From positions 3,263,501 to 3,327,500 of the forward strand of contig JBBPUQ010000007.1 of the NCBI GenBank assembly GCA_038501195.1: a stretch of DNA of 64,000 nucleotides. The letters run 5' to 3'. The stretch comes from Nemania diffusa. Its lineage: Eukaryota; Ascomycota; Sordariomycetes; Xylariales; Xylariaceae. The translations under genes were made by a program, and so were the position numbers. A model generated the notes under the pieces. The model saw only the letters and a program-made list of their open reading frames with translations. It had not been told where the DNA came from and searched no databases. Every line of letters starts with the position of its first letter. Positions within the stretch are counted from its first letter, which is position 1. Below are positions 55,652-64,000 of this stretch, piece after piece.

Positions 55652-57779
55652 GGAAATGGAACGGGCACACAACCCAAACCGCACTCTAGAAGACTGGCTA
55701 CGGCCATCTTGATCATTTCTAGAGATTTGAAGGGGAGAAAAACGGGCAGTTTGGGAAAACAATCATGTGTTTTTAGTGTTGATGACCCCTATGAACCAGC
55801 ATGACTGCGATGACCATCTTCGAAAATCTACGCTTCTAGACTAGGTAAACATATAACAAAAATTCAGACTTGATCTGACTTGGCTTACCAACCTACCCCC
55901 CTTGCAACTATATTGCCTACGCTATCTCACTAAGAACTCAATTTCCTGAAACAGGCGTTGGGCTTAATTATAGTAACGTTGTAGTTCGCAAATGGAGCCG
56001 CGATTGCTTCACTAGATACCAAGGACTATTAACAGCTCATGTGTAATGGTTACAACGAGGCTAGGAAAATAGATAACGGCCAGGCGCCGCTTTAAAGATC
56101 TTCTAGACCCCCCTATCCCTAGCCCCCCTTTTCTGCTTCACTAGCAAACACCCTCGCCCTCATCTCTCGAAGTTGCGTCGCCTCCTCCCCCTTCTGTTTG
56201 ATGGTTATTGTGACATTGACATTGACGCTGCCCTGTAGACGCAATACCAGGGCGTAGATATCCTCGTGTCCTGCGAACACCTCATCTTTCATGCGTTGAT
56301 CTTTGTGCGTAGCTTTCAGACAGCCGCGCGGTGAGCGTATATCCTTATCCGGCGAGGGGACTTTAGGCTCAAACCACACGTAGAGCGCCATACCTCTCGT
56401 GAAGTAGCAGTTAGCATGCCAAATGAGCCCGCTGCGCATCGAGTTTGAACGACTCGGCGACGATTTCCAGCTCAACGTGAGCAAACTCAACCGACGACGC
56501 TAGGGACGACAAGTCACAGACCGCAACACCGTATATTCATTTACCTGTACAACTGATTCGCGTATCCTTCTTTTAATAGCTTCACCAAAAAAAAAGCATA
56601 AAAAAAGCCCCAGGTTGATATCTTGTTCTATAGAATGCATTACTAAACAAATCCGTGTATCAAAGCTTATATGGGTTTGATTACCTATACCCGAGCGAGT
56701 GTGCCAAGAAACGACACCTAAATACTGCTACTCTAAAAACCAACTAACAGGTCAATAACATGGGGGAAATGATATAAGGATATTATCACATAGGTAAAGG
56801 CAAGGTAATGGTAAGGGTATTGATTTACAACATATATAGTATAAAAGGGCTATAAAACAATATATTTTTCATCTTGTATTATTTAACCATTGTAAACAAA
56901 CCGAATGCGCACCAGATGTTCAACTGTCGGACAAGACTAGTATAACCACACCATATGCCAACAGCTGTTATTATTTTATTTATATAGATTTCATTGTTTA
57001 ACTTTGGTTTATTCAAATATTTTCACTTCTTATTTTTTAATTTTCTTTTTATTTGATCGACTGGTAGGTCTTTGAAAGAGATGCGCTTAGGTGTACATGG
57101 GAGCAGAGTCAACGCGCCAAAAAAACACACACGCCCTATAATACACCTAAATACATAGGGAGGTAGTGCTTTAAAGGCTTATAGAGCAGCTAAATAAAAG
57201 AAAATAAAAACATTAGAATTTGTATAAGCAAAGGCCAAGCGGTTATATTAATATAACAACACATTATACAAAAGTTATCAACTAGCGTGTGTGGTTTCTT
57301 GGCATGCTGAATTTGCCTATACCTACCTACTTAGACCATTATGAAGATCGCCCGATCGCCACCAGTAGCGCAAAACCGTCGCCAACAGCTCAAACCGCGG
57401 CGGCTTCCCTTCCACTCACTCCATGGAACAAACACTATAATCAGTGGTTATGTCATTACACGCGAGCCGCAAACAATAACAACACTCCCAAAATCTCAAC
57501 GCAAACCAACGAGACACGATAAAAAGAGCCGCGCGGGACTTTTGTCTATAGAGCATCTGTATGATCTAACTGATAATGTACTCTAGAACACCAATGCGCG
57601 AAACATAAACGCCGGCTGCATGCTGATACCAACCCGACCCCGTTTCTACGGTGCCATACGCAATCAATATGATGGTCTCATAATACATTCTCGTGGACTC
57701 AAAACTATCACTACGGCCTTTCTTCGCCCCAAAAAGTCGGACATGATGGTCACATTCAATCCTCAGGCCCAATGCCCTA
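55652..57779. other. Long AT-rich convergent spacer with one doubtful ORF
   Basis: 2.1 kb between the NLR and TPS1 3' ends. Sequence from about 56,560 to 57,290 is AT-rich with A- and T-runs. Apart from the small frame at 56119-56490, no coding content is visible. Confidence 0.45.
56119..56490 (-). CDS. Doubtful small ORF, possibly a gene fragment
   Basis: 123 codons including LIWHANCYFTRGMALYVWFE and LRLQGSVNVNVTITIKQKGEE. The content is more protein-like than the surrounding spacer, with a higher GC share. The first residues (MSLLTLSWKSSPSRSNSM) look less natural, so the true frame may begin elsewhere or be an exon remnant. Family not recognised. Confidence 0.35.
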   Translation of the reverse strand: MSLLTLSWKSSPSRSNSMRSGLIWHANCYFTRGMALYVWFEPKVPSPDKDIRSPRGCLKATHKDQRMKDEVFAGHEDIYALVLRLQGSVNVNVTITIKQKGEEATQLREMRARVFASEAEKGG

Positions 57780-59449
57780 CTACTCCTTGATCAGTCCTAA
57801 CTGCGCAGCGGCGTGTCCCGACGGCGTAGCAGCGCTCGCGGCGACTTTGACCGACTCGAACACGCCGCTTAGCGCATGTCCGATCTCGTCGAGGATCTGA
57901 GGCCTGTCCTTGTGCGCCTTCGCGTCAATGCCGTCCTGCTCCTTCGCATTGACGCGCGTGAGCTCGGTGACGAAGCTCTGGCCCCACCACGCCGACGTGT
58001 ACTTGAAGACGTAGCGCTCGAGCTTGCGGTAATTCGCCTCCCGCATCTCCGGCGACATGGTGACGGCGTCGTGGATCGCGTTGGCGAGCTCCTCCGTGTT
58101 CCAGGGGTTCACGATCAGGCTGCCGTTGAGGGACTGCGCTGCGCCTGTGAATTCCGAGAGAATCATAACGCCGTGGCGCTGGCGCTGCGTCGCGATGTAT
58201 TCGTACGAGACCAGGTTCATGCCATCTCGGGTCGAGCTAACCAGGCAGACGTCGGAAACTGCGTATAGGGCGCACAGCTCGTCGAAGTTGACGCTCTGGT
58301 GCAGGAAGTGAATGGGCATGAATTCAACCGTGCCGAATTTGCCGTTGATTCTCCCGACTAGCTCGTTGACCACGGCCCGAAGGTTCTGATATTCCTCTAC
58401 ATCCTGCCGCGACGGCACGGCAACTTGCACTAGTACCACCTTTCCAATCCATTCGGGGTGCTCTGTCAGGAACACCTCGAGGGCGTGAAGCTTTTGTGGC
58501 ACGCCTTTTATGTAGTCTAGTCTATCGACACCCACGATTAGTTTTACGCCTTCAAATTTGCGCGTAAGTGTTCCGATGCGTTCCTGTACGTTTGGCTTCT
58601 TCAGTCCTTCTATAAACTTCTCAGGATCTATACCGATAGGGAATGCGGCGACGGTGACAAATTTGCCTTCGTATTCGACGCCGTTAGGAGTAGTCTGAGT
58701 GTCGAGAATGCGAGAGCATGCGCTAAGAAAATGCCTAGCATAATCGTATGTGTGGAAGCCGATTAGATCGCACTGCAGAAGTCCCTTGAGGAGAGCTTCT
58801 CGGACCGGTAATATGCGGTAGACCTCGCTGCTGGGGAATGGAGTATGGAGGAAGAACCCGATCTTGACATTCTTTTTATCGCCGAGCCCATTCCGTAGCA
58901 TCTCGGGGAGGAGCATTAAATGGTAATCGTGGACCCAGATTATGTCGCCATCTTGTACATCCTTCAATACGGTTTGGGCGAAGAGCCTGCTTACTTCCTT
59001 GTAAGCTGTCCAGGCGCTTTCGTCAAAGGTGATTTCGCCGGGGTGGTAGTGGAATAAAGGCCATAAGATTTCATCTGCAAGTAGAGAGCCGCGAGTCAGT
59101 AATGCGACTACAATCAAGAGGGCAATTTGGGTGTAGCAAGCATACTGCTAAAGCCATTGTAATGCCGATCGGCAAGCTCGTCGTCGACGAAGATGGGGTG
59201 GGCGCCATAATCATCCTTCAATTGCTTCGTGACGGCGGCTACCTCGCCCTCGGGGACCTCGAGACCTGGCCACCCGTACCATTGAAAGCTCGTCGTCTTG
59301 CTCAAGCCGCTGAGGCCGGTGACGAGGCCACCGGATGACATCGAGAACTCGTATTCGCCCTCATCCTTTCGTTTTATCGTTATGGGTAGGCGGTTGGATA
59401 TGAGGAGTAGTCGGCGATCCTCTGTCGCGGGCGCCTCGCTATCAGACAT
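57780..59449 (-). CDS. TPS1: Alpha,alpha-trehalose-phosphate synthase (UDP-forming), GT20
   Basis: Two exons, 59449-59146 and 59074-57780 (intron 71 bp), encode 532 residues, the normal length for fungal TPS1. The enzyme joins UDP-glucose and glucose-6-phosphate to trehalose-6-phosphate in the cytosol, the first step of trehalose synthesis. The sequence shows RLLLISNRLPITI, SSGGLVTGLSGL, WYGWPGLEV, YNGFSNEILWPLFHYHPGEI across the intron, IIWVHDYHLMLLPEMLR, GFFLHTPFPSSEVYRILPVR, VGVDRLDYIKGVPQKL (UDP-glucose site), and SRDGMNLVSYEYIA in variant form TRDGMNLVSYEYIA. There is no C-terminal phosphatase domain, so it is TPS1 and not TPS2. The start is fixed by the short family N-terminus. STRE-like elements upstream fit stress control. 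Confidence 0.96.
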
Positions 59450-61840
59450 ATTTCTGGCAGGAGGGGCAGAACAAGTGAGGGTAGCGGTATTGAGACAAGA
59501 AGGCCTTAGCTCTAGACTACCTAGATTTCCCCTCCAGGAGCCCCGTCTGACCGGGGTGGCTACTGACGTAAGGAGAGCTAGCTCGCTCCGGGATGAGGTA
59601 GGCTGGGTCGGCTCGGTTCGGTTCCGATTCCGGTAACATATGAGAGGTTTGGAATTGTTAGCGGGCGAGACGATGCGGACTAATAGGTGGGCTTCAAGGT
59701 CAAGGTGCAGTATGCGAGATAGGGCTAGCGCCAATGGACCACCAGGTGGATGCTGAGAATGGCGTGTCTAGAGGTGCTTTGGGAGTGACTAGTCTGGGTA
59801 GAAACAGAAAAACGGTCTTCATCCAATATGCGAACACGAACATGGAATTGCTGTGTAAAACGTGGGGAATAGAGGGGAGCTTCTAAATATATAAGGGAGT
59901 GACAACCCGTGGCTGCCTTATCGCTGAGACTGACTTAAGTACCTACCTCAGGTACCTAAGGTACCAAGGTAACGGCTTGCTACTATTATTTATCACAACA
60001 AAAAAAAGCTTGAGCCAACTACGTAATATTTAGTGGAGAGCTGCCCTATTAAAACACCATATTAGGATTAGTGCCCCTGGAGGTGGTACCTGTGAAGCCG
60101 TAGGTGCGCCTGTTTACTAACAGTTAATTACAGTGCAGCATCATCCCAGCACGTAATTGAATATCTACGCGTATGTAGGTACAGATCAAGGTAAATAAAC
60201 GGTTACCTGTCGCTTGAATTTCATCCCTACCTGAGCTACTAAAGCAGCTTCCAATGCCTACATACTATTAATCAAACTAGAAGGATTGGCCGCTAATATC
60301 GATCTCTATGACGTACATGTGTACTGGCTCATCTCATTGGTGGTTTGTCACCATCAACCTTAGACTCGGTACTGATTGTCTAGGCTCTAACACGCTACTT
60401 GATGTTGGTAACACTTGAGCTCCCAGAGACTTGTATTGATTAAATAACCATTTTACACTCCTCATACTAAATACCTAACCCATTCTATATAGTTCAGCGC
60501 TGGGCTGTCCTTGCATGGGGAATATACACTGTTTATATTAGAGGTTCCCGCCCTAACAACAGCTCCCCTGCGTTTCCTGATGGTTCCGACAAACGGTTGT
60601 GGCGCCCAGGATCTCTCCAGCCAATCACCATTCGAAATCAGGCCTGTGGTTTGCCCGATCTAGTTATGACCTATTCGGTCCGGACCAAAACGTCCTGATT
60701 GTCACCGATCAGGCTTCAGTATTCCAATCTCCTGTGTAGCTGGCGCCTCTTTAGGATATCCCTAGCCGCCAAAACCGCTCCTACGTGCATGATCTCCTAC
60801 CTTCATCTTATCTAGGGAGATGTCATACGGCCATATCGGTGCTCTGGAAGGTTTCGTCCGCCTGGACTTGGAGAGACCAAGCGTAGAGGCGATCTCAGGT
60901 ACAACCTGCGATCTGCTCCCCGTCTCACGAGCTGGTCTAATCAACATACATAGGCTTACTGGCTAGTACAGTAGGTCGAGGATCAGCCAAGCCAAATAAT
61001 CGCCTACTTAGGCACGTTGTGTATATCGTAGGGTTTCACACGATTGCCTCCATGACGCCATTACACGCCCAATTTCGTTTAATGTGGCACAGCCGGCCTA
61101 ATCGATCCTCCGTTTTTCATCGGCATCTATTTCCGTCCATAAATACCCAACCTGTCTTCTAGGCCGGCGAGCTCCCTCTTGATTCCCGCTTGATGTAACC
61201 CGTTCTCTGGACAACACTCGGCTCATTCTCCCTTGGGCGGCGGGCCGACCCTACAGTAAACCTCATTCAGCAGGTCTGTTATGTCTAATTTTTCTCATGT
61301 AGTACAAATATGTCGCAGATCTCCCGGATACCAAGGATCTGTAGTTCACGTGGCAAGGGGGAATGGCGGTCAACAATGTCTCGTTCTCAGAACGAATGAA
61401 AACGGGTGAAAGTGCTTGCCTCTATGATCTGCAAACATGGAGAGGGTTTGGCGTGGTGTCATAATTGCAGGTCCTAGATCTTGCCGGGCCTGTTGCCGGG
61501 AAGTCCAGCTTACATACGTATGTATCTTGTTTAGTTTCAGGTGAGCTTAGGTCATCGCCTATGATTATATACATACCTACATGAGTTTACCTTTCGTTCG
61601 CACTTGTTTATCTAGGTATACCTAACCACTGTAAATCACAATCGTGCTGTGAGACTTAGATGCTATCTGTTAGTAAATTTGTCTCGGCGGCTCCTTTTCG
61701 ATATATCTTACATATTATATATACATTTTTATGCCATCGCAGAACATGATTAAAATCCAATGCAGCCATATTCCTAAAGAGGGGGGTATCGTTATCGTCT
61801 CGTCACTCCAGCATGTGCTTCTCCAATCATCATGTTATCC
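59450..61840. other. Long intergenic region
   Basis: 2.4 kb between the TPS1 start and the monooxygenase stop, both minus strand. Includes the TPS1 promoter and leader (59450 to about 60,000) with several TACCTAGGTACC-like words near 59,940. The rest shows only short frames without recognisable content. Confidence 0.45.
59462..59877 (-). promoter_or_regulatory. STRE-like motifs upstream of TPS1
   Basis: AGGGG/CCCCT pentamers occur at about 59462, 59529 and 59873, within 430 bp of the TPS1 start codon. In yeasts this is the Msn2/4 stress-response element found before trehalose genes. The motif is short and three hits in this length is only mildly above chance, so function is inferred. Confidence 0.35.
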
Positions 61841-63522
61841 CTACAGCCACTTCGTCGCCTCGCCGACTGCTGTCAGCGGGCCGATATGCGCTATGTAGCC
61901 ATCCGGCCGGATGAGAACATAACCCGCGTTCGTGAACCCGAATGTCTCGTGAAGAGCTCCCTCTAAATCTGAGTAACCCGCCTGCCCGTTCTGCTCCTCG
62001 CTGAATATCGCGTGAACCTTAACCGCAGTCTTGCTCGCCTCGAGGAAACTCGTCTCAGCACGGTTCAGTTCGCCTTCGCTTGCCTTGCTCGAGCCTGACC
62101 CGGAAAACAGCATGAGGTGGTGACTTGTCGGATCCAGCAGATCAAGGAACCACATCTCGCCCTCCGGGCCCTTAATCTTACCATCACCAGCCCTATCGCC
62201 CCCCTTCGCCGGACCGCCAAACCCACTCGCCGTGCCAACAATATCGCTATGCCGATACCTGATCCGCAGCTGCGAGATGAACTGGAACTGCCTCAGTATG
62301 CGCGCCTTATTCTTCACCGCGAAGGGCACGATCCACGGCAGGATAAGGTTGCGCAGGAAGAGGTAGACGGGGTTCGTCGACGTGACGTACGTGAAGGCGC
62401 GGTCGGTGCTCGTCAGCAGGTACTGCCCCACGCGGTGCCTCTCCACATCGTAGCTGTCCAGGAACGCGTCGGGCTTCTCCCCGCGCAGCACGGCCCCCAG
62501 CTTCCACCCGAGGTTCACGGCGTCCTGGATCCCCGTGTTCATGCCCTGGCCGCCGGCGGGCGAGTGGATGTGCGCCGCGTCGCCGGCGACGAGCAGCCGC
62601 CCGTCGCGGTACCGGTTCACGCCGCGGTGGTGCAGCCGGAACCGCGCCACCCAGGCCGCGTCGTGCAGCGTGCCGCCGCCGGGGAAGATCTCCTGCACGA
62701 ACTCCTCGAAGTCGGCTAGCGTGGGCTCGCGCGTCGTGTCCTGGCCGGGGCGGGACACGACGAGGCGGACGCGGCCGTGCTTGAGGGGCAGCACGATCAG
62801 GGCGCCGCGGCCGAGGCACATGTAGGCCTGGCCGCCGGGCATCGAGGACTCCATGAAGGTGTCGGCGCAGATGAATTCCTGGGGGTAGGCGTCCCCGTCG
62901 AAGGTGAGGTTTTTGGCGGAATGACGGACTTTGCTGTGCGCGCCGTCGGCCCCGACGACGCTATAAGGATTCGGAATTAGCAAGTGCTGCTGATACTGAG
63001 GATTTGACTCGTTCTTGGGAGTCAGAAATTCAGGAATACTTACTACTTCGCCCGGATTTCCTCCTCTCCGTCCTTAGTGGCCACCGTGACGGTAACGCCG
63101 TCAGCGTCCTGGACGATGCTCTTGGCCTCCGCGCCCATCTCCACCTTCACCCCATGTCCGGCCAGGTTCTTCTCGAGCCAATGCTCGGTCTCGAACTGCG
63201 TTATGGTCATCGAAAAGGGGAACTTGGTCCCGGGTAGCTTGGCGTATTCAACCTCGATGTCCCCTAGTTTCTTGCCTGCGACGCAGATGGACGCCTTTCC
63301 GGCTATCTTGCCCTTCGATATGAACTCTTCAATGTTGTCGGCGCCGTGCCGGTTGAAGAGCTCAAACGTCCTGGGTTGCACGACGAGCGCCCGACTGTAC
63401 GGTGATCGCTCTGTGGCTTTGTTGATGATGCGGAAGGAGACGCCTTGAACAGCCAGCTCAAGAGCCAGCGTCATGCCGGTGGGACCAGCCCCGACTATGA
63501 GAACGTCTACGTTCTTCTGCAT
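61841..63522 (-). CDS. FAD-dependent aromatic hydroxylase (PheA/TfdB family)
   Basis: Two exons, 63522-63044 and 62960-61841 (intron 83 bp), give 532 residues. The dinucleotide-binding motif VLIVGAGPTGMTLALELA is at residues 7-24, ALVVQPRTFELFNRHG follows, the DG motif is VVGADGAHSKVR across the intron, and the FAD-binding GD motif is LLVAGDAAHIHSPAGGQGMN. The C-terminal thioredoxin-like domain ends ETFGFTNAGYVLIRPDGYIA. This is the class A flavoprotein monooxygenase family that hydroxylates phenols or similar rings with NAD(P)H. Such genes serve aromatic catabolism or polyketide/terpenoid tailoring in fungi. No other cluster gene is visible before the right edge, so its pathway is open. It appears intact. 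Confidence 0.92.
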
Positions 63523-64000
63523 CCTAGTTCGTATTTATGATGGGTTGACTTATTAGCGATGGTAATAGATGTTGTTATTGTTGATAATAACTATCAAAGT
63601 AGGTATACAAAGGGGTTTGCTTTGGAATGTTACACTGTATGATGGTTCACTTAAAAGAGGCACATGTGTATTCTTATACGACGAGAGCACCGTTCGATCT
63701 GCCTTTGATCTAGTATGGCTCGCTCTAGACGGAGAACGGCTCCCGATCCTTTGCAGGCGCTGAACAGCTCCCCGGGCGCTAGGGGTCGGGCTCAACATGT
63801 CCGACTTTGTTCCCCGTATGACTTGTGGAGCAGGCTGTTCCGGAAGAGGATACGCGACACGGTCCCGCTTAATAATCCAGACCACGATGCCTAACAGGGT
63901 GAAGGGCGATTCTAAATATTGGTCCCCCCTTGGCGCAAATTCACGCTGACATGACTCAACTCGGATAGAATAGGAATGCTCGAAATCTCGCGCTCCCGTC
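63523..64000. other. Right-edge intergenic stretch
   Basis: Promoter side of the monooxygenase gene. A TTATTGTTG-like A/T repeat lies near 63560-63590. No gene supported before the window ends. Confidence 0.45.

Noticed and set aside
62117..62825. Long open frames overlapping the monooxygenase gene
   Set aside because: Arg/Ala/Pro-rich shadows of the high-GC third positions; the FAD-enzyme frame carries all motifs.

Overview
The window reads as nuclear DNA of a filamentous ascomycete (Pezizomycotina; Sordariomycetes is my best guess, not proven). Genes are single transcription units on both strands. Most are broken by 45-140 bp introns with GTAAGT-like donors, CTAAC/CTGAC-like branch sites and short 3' ends. 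I rebuilt most exon chains by eye. Where I did, the summed coding length divides by three and conserved motifs run across the junctions. No rRNA, tRNA, CRISPR array or bacterial-type operon was found.

Left third (1-13,200): the 5' end of an unidentified gene runs off the left edge. It is followed by a large coiled-coil protein, a long AT-rich gene-poor stretch with a 302-bp MITE-like inverted-repeat element, and a cytochrome P450 graveyard (two antisense fragments beside one nearly full-length copy broken by three TAG stops and frameshifts). After these come a Ser/Thr/Cys-rich orphan protein and a small P-loop kinase.

Middle (14,500-28,150): metabolic genes. A lactose-permease-type MFS sugar transporter and a secreted GH43 galactanase-like enzyme lie in tandem and probably act together: one releases sugars, the other imports them. 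Next are a classical SDR, an alpha/beta hydrolase, a cytochrome b5-acyl-CoA dehydrogenase fusion and a HET-domain protein.

Transposon island (28,588-40,332): a 5.8-kb LTR retrotransposon (203-bp LTRs, TSD GCATC) has been reduced to nearly pure A/T by RIP-like C-to-T mutation. A young copia element sits inside it (308-bp identical LTRs, TSD ATAAT, intact 1664-codon gag-pol). The young element is studded with about 60 copies of CGTACG spread over all three codon phases, the oddest signal in the window.

Right third (40,800-64,000): a secreted beta-lactamase-like serine hydrolase, then a possible self/non-self recognition neighbourhood. It comprises an ankyrin-subtilase protein with one unresolved exon junction, an unidentified 492-aa protein, and a 1687-aa NACHT-WD40 NLR. 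The window ends with trehalose-6-phosphate synthase and a FAD-dependent aromatic monooxygenase.
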